This document shows, one piece after another, positions 53,408 through 63,942 of a DNA stretch of 64,000 bases; the stretch's first letter is position 1; each line of letters begins with the position of its first letter. Source of the stretch: Synchiropus splendidus (taxonomy: Eukaryota > Chordata > Actinopteri > Syngnathiformes > Callionymidae). The position numbers and the translations under genes were made by a program. The stretch is from positions 36,983,937-37,047,936 of the forward strand of contig NC_071334.1 of NCBI RefSeq assembly GCF_027744825.2, in the 5' to 3' direction. Under the pieces are notes generated by a model. The model worked only from the letters and a program-made list of their open reading frames with translations. It did not search any database and was not told the DNA's origin.

Positions 53408-53495
53408 GTGAGACTCTGTCACTATCAACTATGACTCCAGCAGGTCTTGATACTACATTAGTGACTCATTAATCTGTTGTCGCAATAATCACCAG

Positions 53496-53601
53496 AGGAT
53501 TTTAGCTGCACAGAGCAGACGCATTGACCAGCTAGTGCAGAAGATTCAGCAGCAGCAAGACAAATTGGAGAAGCAGAGCATGCGCCTGCATGCTCTGCAA
53601 G
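53496..53601 (+). CDS. angptl4: angptl4-like exon 2 (coiled coil)
   Basis: Encodes RILAAQSRRIDQLVQKIQQQ then QDKLEKQSMRLHALQ, matching the human LKAQNSRIQQLFHKVAQQQR region. The acceptor is atcaccag before 53496, phase 0. The donor is CAAG|GTCAGT after 53601, which leaves phase 1. The next recognisable exon is open only in phase 0, so one base too many is present here or in the next junction. Confidence 0.85.
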
Positions 53602-53678
53602 GTCAGTCCCCGCAGAGAGGCGGTGGGCATTTGATGAATGAGGTAGAAGATTCCTCTAAAATGTTGTGATGTCTTCAG

Positions 53679-53765
53679 GTTGCAAAGAAGATGGTGAAAT
53701 CCCACCGACACAGAGATGAGGAGGCTTTTCTGAGAGCACTGAATGACGACAAGCCAGGTGAGAAG
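53679..53765 (+). CDS. angptl4: angptl4-like exon 3, frame conflict
   Basis: 29 codons, VAKKMVKSHRHRDEEAFLRA then LNDDKPGEK, between acceptor cttcag and donor AAG|GTGAGT. This is the linker before the fibrinogen-like domain. Joined to exon 2 as spliced above it would shift frame and stop after about 13 codons. Either an extra base in exon 2 (CTGCAAG where CTGCAG would fit) or a sequencing error explains it. Confidence 0.75.
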
Positions 53766-54155
53766 GTGAGTATATTTCACACCTTTGTCAATGAAAACCG
53801 GCTTCATCCCCAAGCATCCACAGCTGAAAAACTGTTTGAACACATGGCAAAATAGAAAAACCTTTGCTCGTAGTTTTATGATGGGTGACTTGCTGGCAGC
53901 TCAGCAATAGTCCAAAGTTCAGTGAAAACAAGGACAGAATACTTCCATGTACCAAAACACCTCTTATACTTTCCAGGCTGACAGGAGCCATACTTAAATA
54001 AATAAATCAAGATACCGTCATACAGAAACGTCATAATGGCTCACAGAATTTCAGTCAGCTATGACGGGAATACAAAAATGGCTTTGGAACACTCACAGGT
54101 GAGCTTGCTGTATGGTCAAGTATGATCCAGAAGTCTGAGACTATTGATGCATCAG
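53766..54155 (+). other. Gap where the first fibrinogen exon should be
   Basis: Family members have here an exon or exons encoding the start of the fibrinogen-like domain (CxELF, GGWTVIQRR and a WxxYKxGFG segment). I read the plus strand in three frames and found none of these. The sequence looks like plain intron. Confidence 0.65.
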
Positions 54156-54422
54156 GTGAGTTTTGGCCAGGCCAGGAGAAGATCCACACTCTGTCTAATC
54201 AAGGTCAGAGCGTCCTGCAGGTGGAGGTCACTGACTGGACAGATCAGACACAGGTTGTGCGCTACAGTGTCCAAGTTGACGGAGAAAAGAAGAAGTTTGC
54301 GCTGCACCTCCAGTCTGATTCTTCCACTGGAATTCAGACAGGAAGCACAGAAGTTCCTTTCTCTACATCTGACAGGGACAACGACCTGGCGGCAGAGGTC
54401 AACTGTGCTCAGAAGCTCTCAG
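54156..54422 (+). CDS. angptl4: angptl4-like exon, fibrinogen-like domain middle
   Basis: Encodes GEFWPGQEKIHTLSNQGQSV, VLQVEVTDWTDQ, RYSVQVDGEKKKFALHLQSD and VPFSTSDRDNDL, ending NCAQKLSG. It aligns with human GEFWLGLEKVHSITGD to NCAKSLSG. Two near-invariant positions are changed: FWLGLEK reads FWPGQEK, and FSTWDxDxD reads FSTSDRDND. The acceptor is catcag, the donor CTCAG|GTATAG, phase 1 at both ends. The residue changes suggest relaxed constraint. Confidence 0.85.
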
Positions 54423-54482
54423 GTATAGATTTGTCAAATATTTATCAAATTATCTGGTCCTGACTGTGAAGTTTGGCTGCAG

Positions 54483-54631
54483 GAGGTTGGTGGTTCAGTG
54501 ACTGCGGAGCATCAAGCCTCAAAGGAAAATATGCCAGGCGACACCGGTCCATGGATCAAGGGATGTTTTGGGAAAACAGCTCTCTAACAGCGACACTCCT
54601 GAAAATCGGCCCAGCTGCAATGCAGCAATGA
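54483..54631 (+). CDS. angptl4: angptl4-like last exon
   Basis: Encodes GWWFSDCGASSLKGKYARRH then RSMDQGMFWENSSLTATLLK and IGPAAMQQ before TGA at 54629-54631. It corresponds to the family ending GWWFGTCSHSNLNGQY..IFWKTWRGRYYPLQATTMLIQP. The KTWRGRYY block is missing, so the end is shortened by about six residues. The acceptor is ggctgcag, phase 1. AATAAA polyadenylation candidates lie at 54892 and 55043. Confidence 0.85.
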
Positions 54632-55410
54632 GGGAACCAACCTCAAGAAAAATTAAATGTTCATAATGTTGCAGTTGGAATACACTGGCTGTAAACATGC
54701 ACAAATTCAATAAGAGTGAGGATCAGCTATTTCTATGCTATGCTATATGAGATTTTATTCCCAGTCAAATTGGCGTAAAATTATTCCCTTTGTGAGGGTT
54801 TTCCCCTTTCTTTTCTGTTTGTTTTATAATACTTTTGTATGTCATTGACACTTCAAACTACTTTAATACCATTTTAAATTAAGTGGGTCAAAATAAAGGT
54901 ACTAAATGTTAAAACTGGCTCAGTGTTTTACTTAAAAGAACTTGGTAATTGGTAGTTTATTTGATGGTAAAACATAAACTAAGGAGGCTGAAGTTTATTT
55001 AACTCTGACAACATACTGAAACCCTGTCAGTCAAATGCTTTCAATAAAGCCGCTGTCTCTGTGCTAAGCAGTCGACAGAGGTGACCTTGATAAACCCGCA
55101 TATGGCTTTCAAAGGTGTCTGTCTTCATATAGTGTAGTTTGAATGACAACTCATGCCTCAGTGTGTTTGGTTGTACTATTTCTCCTTGTTTTCAGAACTG
55201 CAGAATGAGCGTCTCACAGATGGTCACAGTTGTTGCTACGTGCTCTACGTGCTTGTTGTCTTCAATGTTGTTGTCTACAAAAACAATTCATTTTGCGTTT
55301 TTTCATTTTGGTTTTCGAAACAAACTATGAAAAAACAAGTTGTTTTTTTCGTTTTTGTAGTTTTGGTTTTATTTTGAAAAACGAATGAACGGATGAACAA
55401 ACATCTGCAA
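54632..55410. other. angptl4 3' flank
   Basis: Probable 3' untranslated region and downstream DNA with AATAAA at 54892-54897 and 55043-55048. A T/G-rich low-complexity stretch lies at 55280-55385. No gene seen. Confidence 0.5.
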
Positions 55411-55419
55411 CGCCATACA

Positions 55420-55702
55420 GCGTGTCTGTATGGCCAATTTGTCTTGCTGCTGCTGAATGTTCTCCACCAGCTGGTCAATACATCTGCTCTGTGCAGCCAA
55501 AATCCTCAGGTGATTATTGAGACAACGGATTAATGAGTCAGAGTCACTAATGTAGAATCAAGCCCTGCTGGAGTCATAGTTGATAGTGACGGAGTCTCAC
55601 TTGGACTGATGGGATGCCACTATTTTTGCTCCAGTTGCTGTCCAACTGTGGTTCTGTCAGCATGTCCTCCACCTTCTCCTCCATGGAGAAGATATGATCC
55701 CA
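55420..55702 (-). pseudogene. Inverted partial copy of angptl4 exon 1-intron 1-exon 2
   Basis: Read on the minus strand, it starts EEKVEDMLTEPQLDSNWSKN, continues SGIPSVQ, then an intron that closely follows intron 1 of the 53 kb gene (GTGAGACTCCGTCACTATCA and GTGACTCTGACTCATTAATC). Exon 2 residues follow (ILAAQSRCIDQLVENIQQQQ). The exon 2 acceptor ATCACCAG is changed to ATCACCTG, so splicing is lost. Similarity fades at both ends. The retained intron shows a DNA-level duplication, not a processed copy. Confidence 0.9.
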
Positions 55703-56190
55703 GCAAAATCAAAGCTTGCTCCCGAAAGCCAGATGAGACTGTCACTGAATACTTGTGTGTCACACACTGGACAAGGGAAGCCACAAACCTACACAGGTGA
55801 TGAGTCTATGTTTGAAAAATTTTGAAGATGACGTTATGTGATGGCCTTTGCTGCTGAAATTCATCTGCAGACAGATGAATTCCAGCGTTGTGGGTGGATG
55901 GAGACAGAATCGGGTTCCAGACATACTGCGACACACCAAACATGCTGAGAAGATGCTTCAAGAGTCCATCTCTGAAATGTTATCCCAGATATGGACAGGC
56001 CAAGCTCAACGCCAACCTCGCTATGGACCAACACTCTACTCCAAGGGGCCGTAGGCGTGGTCACTGGTACACTCGACGCGACGTGGACGTGGTGATTGCA
56101 ACCACAGAAGAAGATCTGGAGCTGGGCCAACATTCCATCCTTCCTCTTTCCCAAATCAATCACGTGCCTTTCTGCAATTGCCAATGATAC
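55700..56190 (+). mobile_element. Possible endogenous retrovirus gag relic
   Basis: Two stretches resemble retroviral capsid protein: RYDPSKIKACSRKPDETVTE at 55690-55750, and a later VPDILRHTKHAEKMLQ at about 55915-55965. The frames are broken between and after them. No LTR, protease or polymerase was seen nearby. The call is by pattern only and could be wrong. Confidence 0.35.
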
Positions 56191-56705
56191 CCTGCAAGAT
56201 CAATGGTGTGAATATCAATGTCATAGTCGACTAGGCCAGTACTCATTCCATAATTAGGATATGTGAACTGAAAAAACAAAAAGCAGGCGTTATACAATGT
56301 GCTTATACACAAAGTTCTACCGGAAATGTAGTGTTAGAGAAGTTTTCTGCACCACTGAGGTTCATTTCGGAATCTCCTGAGGGAAATGTTGCTTTAAAAC
56401 TTAAAAATTTGTTTTGTCCCCAAAAATGTTCTGGCAATGGATTTGATGATAAAATGTGGGATCGTCATTACATCAACACTGGATTATCAGTAACCTGTCA
56501 AAATTCAGATGGGGATCTAAATTGTGTTGAAGACTGCCTCATTGTTTTTGGTTACATTTTTCTTCTACTCTTCATCTTTCTACTCTGAGTGCGCACAGAG
56601 CAAAATTTTATGGCCATGCTTTCATTTTCACTTTACTTACATATTCTTTGGAGTTTAAATAAAATGTGTTGTTTTTATTTTATGGTATTTAGACATGGTT
56701 TTATT
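56191..56705. other. Intergenic
   Basis: No gene supported. Confidence 0.4.
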
Positions 56706-56709
56706 ATAT

Positions 56710-56995
56710 TTATTTTATTCATTTTTTTTTCCAATTTTCTCAACAGTTTGCATCAAATGTATTTTTTTCTTTTGTAAATTTGATGAATATGACTTGCACG
56801 TGGTTCTGCTGCTGGTTGGACCTTTCGATGACAAATAATCATTACGATGATCTCATAGTTTCATTTTGGTTTGATTATGGGTAATTTGATTAAATATGGT
56901 TATTGATCACAAATGAAATCAAGAGTAATAATTCAGTTCTATTACTTGAATGGCCCCCAGAACCATTTGTTCGGGGAAAGGTGGGCCCCGAGATC
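56710..56995 (+). repeat. Interspersed repeat, copy 2
   Basis: The opposite-orientation partner of 23030-23300, from CAACAGTTTGCATCAAATG to GAATGGCCCCCAG. Unclassified. Confidence 0.65.
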
Positions 56996-56999
56996 AAAA

Positions 57000-57635
57000 G
57001 GTTAAGAAGGTTAAGAACCCAGCACGAGGTGGATTCACCTCCGTTCAGCCTTCTACTTGACAGACTTTGAACATGAAATGTGAAGATTTGCAGCAGATTT
57101 TAGACTTCTGCACAATTTGACAAAGTTACGTATAATTATAGGTCTCACTCGGGTGCGATACTGCCTTCATTGGACTATATGCACATATTTGGCTCTGATG
57201 GGAAATGATATGCTCCTCGTCAAACTGGGGAAACAGTGAACCCAAAGTGTGTGAAGGAGTCAATGAAAGATGGCGGAGAAAGTGTCGTGCTTTGGAGGAT
57301 AGTAATGGGAAGTTGTACATTTGGGACACTTCAGCAACAATAAAAAACTGATACTATCAACCTTTCAGCCACAGGGGACACAAATTCCTGAATGAATATA
57401 AAGCTATGCTGTAGGCAAAGACGAACAAGCCCAGGCATTAGTGGTAATACATCTTGCACTTTTAACAAAGGAGACATTGTTTCTTTTCTAACATATGAGA
57501 GATGAGAAGGACCGCACCACCACGATTTCCTTGACAGAGCCAGAGACAAAAATTACAAATTACAAAAAAATGCACATTTAAATCGACAGTCAAAGGCTGT
57601 ACTTGGACAGCATGGTTGGCACAATTATTCAGTAA
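57000..57635. other. Intergenic
   Basis: No gene recognised. Confidence 0.4.
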
Positions 57636-57639
57636 TGGG

Positions 57640-58080
57640 AAATTGTGTGCATACAGAAATACTTTAGATCTCTGCCCATAGAGTGGAAATGGAAGACATC
57701 AGGTTGTAAAAAAATGGAATTAGATGCTGTGGACAGAACAACAATAATGTTTTATGGGCACAGTCGCAGAGCTATACATGACACAAGAAGAACACAGCAT
57801 ATCAGGAGAAGAACATGCTGTCTATAGTTACACATGGAGTATAGCCTGTACAGGCACTAGACACCTTTTTAAGGAAGAGGATCCCATGGATTCAGCCAAA
57901 TATCAGCAGATTATGGACGCAAATGTCCAAGACTTTGACCCAGATTGGGTAATTCTAATCATTGTTCCAAATGGACTTAAAGAAAGACAGACACAACCTT
58001 CTGTAATGGCCATCAAATCCCCAGACTTAGACATAATAGAGCATTTTTGGAGTGGGCTGTCCATGCCAGGAGTTTAAAGC
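57640..58080 (+). mobile_element. Tc1-like transposase relic
   Basis: It reads RHLFKEEDPMDSAKYQQIMD, then a QDFDPDW segment and the C-terminal signature IKSPDLDIIEHFWSGL, a worn form of the Tc1 SPDLNPIEHLW block. Upstream pieces are in another frame. Dead copy, not closely similar to the one at 4.4 kb. Confidence 0.72.
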
Positions 58081-58229
58081 CTTTCTTGCGTGGAGCGTTG
58101 GTCAAAAAATAGACAGACAGAATCCAGGAGTTATAAAAAATGTTTACTGACAGTAATATCAGCAAAATGTGACGCTACGTAGCATTGAAATTACAGAAGA
58201 GATTGGGTGAGCCGAAAATGTCAGCTGAA

Positions 58230-58690
58230 AACTTGATCAGCTTGACACACTGGTGGCTGGAGGTGCAGCAGTTGCGGTACAGGGAGAAGAGAGAACACAT
58301 CCAAGAGGGGATCCAGTATTGGGGGTCTGTGAGTCTGAGTTGTCCTGCATGTGCTTGCTCTGGTCCATCTGGAAGAGGATGAATTACCTGCAGAAGGAGT
58401 CGGACACGTTGAGCTGGTCTTGGAGCAGAGTGTTCAAGTCCATTAACAGGATGCTGGCGTAGGTTCCTAGGGAGTCCAGACGCTGCAAAATGAATTGGAG
58501 GCCAGGTTGACTGTCGTCTTGAGACCTTTTGGCTCTGAAGGCAAACTACAATGGGACCAAAAAGGGTTCAGTGATGGTCTTCAGGTGCAGCAGTGCCAGG
58601 TGCTTAAAGGACTTTCTGACTACTGACGTTAGCACCACTCATATGTACACATTCAGGAGGGTCGAGAGTTCACAGAGGTGTCGAGGGCAG
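58230..58690 (-). mobile_element. Degenerate CR1/L2-type LINE RT fragment
   Basis: The minus strand reads FAFRAKRSQDDSQPGLQFIL, RLDSLGTYASILLMDL and GSPLGCVLSP, parallel to the RT of the 16.5 kb element ([37 protein letters not shown]). Truncated at both ends with internal deletions. Confidence 0.78.
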
Positions 58691-58699
58691 ACGGCCAAG

Positions 58700-59115
58700 A
58701 TAGTTGTTAGTTGTCTATTGTGACAAAAGTTATGCATGTCCTTTTGGCGTCCTCTAATGGATTCACAGCGACATTATGGGCAAAAAGTATGCCCAGGTTG
58801 TCGGTTTGCATCGCGCGTGAGTCTTTTAACGTGAGCCAGTTGGAACAAGCAATCAACAATCCGAAACCATCCTAATGTGACGACCAACACTTCGGCTGAA
58901 GGGGATTGTTCAATCACCGTGTTTACCAGTCTGATGTGCGAGTTGAAGGACACTATGCAGAATGAGGAAGAGTGGGAGGAGCAGCAGTGATTGCTTGTGA
59001 CCGCGGTGAGCAAATGTTTCTGACATGAACTCATGTTAATGCTTATATCAACGGCCAAGGCTTTTACAGCCTATTACTGTATATGAAAGTACACATATAT
59101 TTTGCCAAACAGAAT
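58700..59115. other. Intergenic
   Basis: No gene or classified repeat recognised. Confidence 0.4.
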
Positions 59116-59244
59116 AGTACACCTCCCCCTGGAACTGCAACCTTATTGTGGTGAGGGAGTTTGTGTACCTTGAATGATCCTAGGAGCTATGTTGTCGGGG
59201 GCGTTATGCCCCTGGTAGGGTCTCCCATGGCAAACAGGTCCTAG

Positions 59245-61203
59245 GTGACGGGTCAGACTAAGAGCAGTTCAGAAGCCCCGATGAAAACGACTCCATCAAG
59301 GACCGTGACGTCGCCCGGCATGGCGCAGCCGGGGCCCCACCCTGGAGCCAGGCCTGGGGTTGGGGCTCGAATGCGAGCACCTGGTGGCCGGGCCTCTGCC
59401 CATGGGGCCCGGCCGGGCCAAGCCCGAACAAATGACATGGGCCGTCCCTCCTGCGGACCCACCACCCACAGAGGGAGTCATAGGGGTCGGGTGCAAAGAG
59501 AACTAGGTGGCTGTCGAGGCCGGGGGGCCCGACGACCTGATTCGTGTGGACATTCTCTGGCTCTTGGAACATGGAATGTCACTTCGCTGGGGGGGAAAGA
59601 GCCTGAGCTTGTGCAGGAGGTTGAGAGGTACCGGCTAGATATAGTCGGGCTCTCCTCCACGCACAGCCTGGGCTCTGGAATCCAACTCCTCGAGAATGGC
59701 TGGACCCTCTACTTTTCTGGAGTTGTCCTCGGGGAGAGGCGGCGGGCTGGCGTAGGCTTGCTCATAGCCCCGCAGCTCTGCAGCTTCGTGTTGGGGTTTA
59801 CCCCGGTGAACGAGAGGGTCGCGTCCCTACGCCTACGGGTTGGGGACAGGTGTCTCACAGCGGTCGCGGCTTACGGCTGAACAGCAGTGCAGACTACCCG
59901 GCGTTCTTGGAGTCACTGGGAGGGCTCCACTGGAGACTCCATTGTTCTCCTGGGAGACTTCAACGCCCATGTGGGCAATGACAGCAAGACTTGGAGGGGC
60001 GTGATTGGGAAGAACGGCCTACCCGATCTGAACCTGAGCGGTGTTCTATTACTGGACTTCTGTGCCACCCACAGTTTGTCCAAAACGAACACCATGTTTG
60101 AGCACAAGGGTGTCCATAAGTGCTCATGGCACCAGGACACCCTTGGCCGGAGGTCTATGATAGACTTTGTGATTGTGTCATCTGACCTTCGGCCACGTGT
60201 CTCGGACACTCGGGTGAAGAGAGGGGCAGAGCTGTCAACCGATCACCACCTGGTGGTGAGTGTGATCCGCTGGCAGGGGAGGAAGCCGGTCAGACCGGGC
60301 AGGCCCAAACGTATTGTGAGGGTCTGCTGGGAACGCCTGGCGGAACCCACTGCCAGTGGGGTCTTTAACTCCCACCTTCGGGAGAGTTTCTCCCAGATCC
60401 TGAGGGAGGTAGGTGACATGGAGTCTGAGTGGTCCATGTTCTCCTCCTCCATTGTCAGTGCGGCTGCACGTAGTTGTGGTCACAAGGTCTCCGGTGCCTG
60501 TCGCGGCGGCAATCCCCGAACCCGGTGGTGGACACCAAAAGTAAGGGATGCCGTCAGGCTGAAGAAGGAGTCCTATCGGGTCTTGATGGCCTGTGGGACT
60601 CCTGAGGCAGCAGACCTGTACCGGCAGACCAAGCGTGCCGCTTCCCGTGCAGTCTTGGAGGCAAAAGCTCGGGTCTGGGAGGAGTTCGGAGAGGCCATGG
60701 AGGAGGACTATTGGTCAGCCTCGAAGAAATTCTGGCAAACTGTCCGTCGCCTCAGAAGGGGGAAGCAGTGCCTAACCAGTACTGTTTACAGTGCGGGGGG
60801 AAAACTGCTGACCTTGACTGGTGATGTTGTCGGGCGGTGGAAAGAATACTTCGAGGGTCTCCTCAATCCCGCCGTCACGTCTTCCATCCAGGAAGTGGGG
60901 ACTGAGGACTCAGACGACTCTCTCATCACCCAGGCCGAAGTCACCGAGGTTGTTCGTAAGCTCCTCGGTGGTAGGGCCCCGGGGGTGGACGAGATCTGTC
61001 CTGAGTATCTGAAATCCCTGGATGTTGTAGGGCTGTCGTGGCTGACACGTCTCTGCAACATCGCGTGGCAGTCGAGGACAGTGCCTCTGGATTGGCAGAC
61101 CGGGGTGGTGGTCCCCCTGTTTAAGAAGGGGGACCGGAGGGTGTGTTCCAACTACAGAGGGATCACACTCCTCACCCTGGAAAGGTCTATTCCAGGGTGT
61201 TAG
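59245..61203 (+). pseudogene. RTE-like LINE endonuclease and RT start
   Basis: APE endonuclease motifs: [35 protein letters not shown] and the [13 protein letters not shown] end. The linker is followed by the first RT blocks ([35 protein letters not shown]). A TGA at 59878-59880 interrupts the endonuclease; a short out-of-frame stretch ([15 protein letters not shown]) next to it shows a pair of compensating indels. Frame is lost again near 61180. The N-terminal Gly/Pro/Arg-rich 90 residues are unassigned. Confidence 0.82.
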
Positions 61204-62399
61204 AGAGGAGACTTCGGCCAATAGTCGAACCTCAGATCCAGGAGGCACAGTGTGGTTTTCGTCCTGGTCGTGGAACACTGGACCAGCTCTATACCCTCCA
61301 TCGAGGGTTCATGGGAGTTTGCCCAACCAGTCCACATGTGCTTTGTGGATTTGGAGAAGGCGTTCGACCGTGTCCCTCGCGATGTCCTGTGGGGGGTGCT
61401 CCGGGAATATGGGGTACAGGGCCCTCTGCTAGGGGCTGTCCGGTCCCTGTATGACCGGAGCAGGAGCATGGTTCGCAATGCCGGCAGTAAATCAGACCTG
61501 TTCCCGGTGCATGTTGGTCTCCGCCAGGGCTGCCCTTTGTCACCGGTTCTGTTCATCACTTTTATGGACAGAATTTCTAGGCGTAGCCAGGGGTCGGAGG
61601 GGATCCGGTTCGGGAACCACAGAATTTCATCTCTGCTATTTGCGGACGATGTTGTTCTGCTGGCCTCATCGGACCGGGACCTTCAGTATGCGCTGGGGCG
61701 GTTTGCAGCCGAGTGTGAAGCGGCCGGGATGAGGATCAGCACCTCCAAGTCTGAGGCCATGGTTCTCGACCGGAATAAGGTGGTTTTCTCTCTCCAGGTC
61801 GGTGGAGAGTTCTTGCCCCAAGTGGTGGAGTTTAAGTACCTCGGGGTCGTGAGATTGATAGACGGGTCAGTGCAGCGGCAGCAGTGATGCGGTCGCTGTA
61901 TCGGACCGTCGTGGTGAAGAGGGAGCTGAGTCACAAGACGAAGCTCTCGATTTACCGATCGATCTACGTTCCCACCCTCACCTATGGTCACGAGCTTTGG
62001 GTAATGACTGAAAGGATGAGATCGCGGATACAAGTGGCTGAAATGAGTTTCCTCCGCAGGGTGGCTGGGCGCACCCTTAGAGATAGGGTGAGGAGTTCGG
62101 TCATCCGGGAGGAGCTTGGGGTGGAGCCGCTGCTCCTCCACATCGAGAGGAACCAGTTGAGGTGGCTCGGGCATCTGATCCGGATGCCCCCTGGACGCCT
62201 CCTTGGGGAGGTGTTCCGGGCATGTCGTACCGGGAGGAGACCCCGGGGAAGACCCAGGACTCGCTGGAGAGATTATGTCTCCGGTCTGGCCTGGGAACGC
62301 CTCGGGATCCCCCGGGAGGAGCTGGAGGAGGTTTGTGCGGACCGGGAAGTTTGGGCTTCCCTGCTCCGAATGCTGCCTCCGCGACCTGACCCCGGATAA
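61143..62399 (+). pseudogene. RTE-like LINE RT core and C-terminus
   Basis: Three overlapping frames continue the [22 protein letters not shown] and CGFRPGRGTLDQLY (61190-61290), then CFVDLEKAFDRVPRDVLWGV, VGLRQGCPLSPVLF and the catalytic LLFADDVVLLASS (61340-61670), then YRTVVVKRELSHKTKLSIYR to RGRPRTRWRDYVSGLAWERL (61890-62310). The catalytic Asp pair is intact. Frameshifts near 61300 and 61880 disable the protein. Confidence 0.82.
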
Positions 62400-62430
62400 G
62401 CGGTAGAAGAAGGTGAAGGTGACGGTGAAG

Positions 62431-63154
62431 AATAGTACACAAAATACATTCAATATAAATTGACCTTTGACTAAAAATTCTCCATGAATTTATTTTTTGT
62501 CAATAAAAATTATGAAGCCCCTTGACACAGCTTGTTATTGACTCACCACATGCTACACACGGTGTACCTGAAACGCAGCAGATGGCGGCTTCATGGAACA
62601 CCAAAACAGCATCAGAGCTGTGTTGATACAGTGAATGAATCGCTCACTCACCCACAAAGGTGCCATTTATTCCCGAATGAGATGCATGTTTTGGCATTCA
62701 AACATTGTTGAAAGGAGTAGCAAAGCGAAAAACCATAGCTTGTTGTCGAGTTTTAGACTAAAGTAACCCTCAGTATCATCATTCATCACTCTCGCACAGC
62801 TGTGCAGTCTAATCCTACGAAAGAAAGAACTTCTTTATATATCATTCACCATAACTGGGGTTGACAAGAATCATACGAGTTACTTCATCAAAACAAACAT
62901 GTTGATAGAAACACACTCAGAGATAAAAAAAAACAACTTTATTGTCCAGAACAACCCATGTGTCCATAAAACATTTATTTTCATCATAATTTGTTCTTTT
63001 TTATCTCTTTTTGCAGAAGTGCAAAACGCACCCAAAACTGCCACCTGAGGGAAGTCTACATCTTTAAATAAAAAATAATAAAGTAAAGTAAAATAAATAA
63101 ATAAATAAAAACAAGACAACTGTACAATTATTGTAGAAAATAATCTTGAAAAAT

Positions 63155-63155
<1 letters not shown>
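62431..63155. other. Intergenic
   Basis: No gene recognised; AT-rich. Confidence 0.4.

Positions 63156-63157
<2 letters not shown>

Positions 63158-63214
<57 letters not shown>
63158..63214. repeat. (AT)n microsatellite
   Basis: About 57 bases of alternating A and T, directly before the GTGAGGACC repeat. Confidence 0.97.
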
Positions 63215-63219
<5 letters not shown>

Positions 63220-63220
<1 letters not shown>

Positions 63221-63515
63221 ACACACACAGACGTTTGTCTTCCTACCTTAGTGAGGACCGTCATTGACATACATTGACATAACCCCTTCCCCAGCTTCTC
63301 ACCCTAAACCTGACCAAATGACCAAACCATCTAAAACAAATGAATAAACTTAACCTTTACTCTTAACCAAATTAAAACCCAATTACAACTAACTAGCTAT
63401 TTTGTAGTTTTAATGCTGGAAATGAGGTGGAAGTGAAGTGAGGATTTCTTTGTTGATTTAAATCTCATACAGGTTCTCACAAAGATAGAAGTACAAGAAC
63501 ACAAACACACACACT
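63220..63515. repeat. GTGAGGACC repeat with (CA)n flanks
   Basis: ACACACACAGACGTTTGTC, then TTAGTGAGGACCGTCATTG and, at the far end, GGTTCTCACAAAGATAGAAG and a (CA)n tract near 63500. Same family as 24087-24320. Confidence 0.68.
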
Positions 63516-63942
63516 CTTTTAAAGAAATTAAAAAATAAACGATAAAAATAGAAAAATGACAATTATTTCCCCAAAAAAAATCGACAGCTGAGGAAACTTG
63601 AAACCCTGTTTTCATTTGTGTCATACTCATCTCAAATATAAGTCTCTCTCCAGATAGTCTCTGTGTTAGTGTTCAAACAGACAATCAAAATTATTGCAAC
63701 AAATTTCAGATCTACTATAAAACACAGGGAGAGGGATATAAGCTTGTCAGCTGCACACTGCCATTACAATATAAAAAGAACTCCCTGTGTTCACAAACTG
63801 CATTGTGTGCATTTAACATTCCCAGAAAACTAGAACTCCAGTATTGCATTTAAGTCAGAACACACACTTCTCAGACTGCTTTTTTTTTCTCCCCTTTTTT
63901 AATACAGCTTAGACTGGTGGCACTGCCCACGACAGCCGGTGG

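Larger units (their letters stand above)
59120..62430 (+). mobile_element. Nearly full-length RTE-like LINE, frame-broken
   Basis: Starts near CTCCCCCTGGAACTGCAACC and ends after GATAAGCGGTAGAAG with a short GGTGAAGGTGACGG tail. It holds an APE endonuclease and an RT in four open pieces (59245-59880, 59887-61203, 61252-61887, 61884-62399) with frameshifts between them. The base composition is much GC-richer than its surroundings, as usual for this family. The RTE assignment is tentative. Confidence 0.85.

Noticed and set aside
61683..62453. 256-codon Pro-rich minus-strand frame (and others at 59253-61559)
   Set aside because: Antisense shadows in the GC-rich RTE-like LINE; the plus strand carries the RT motifs.
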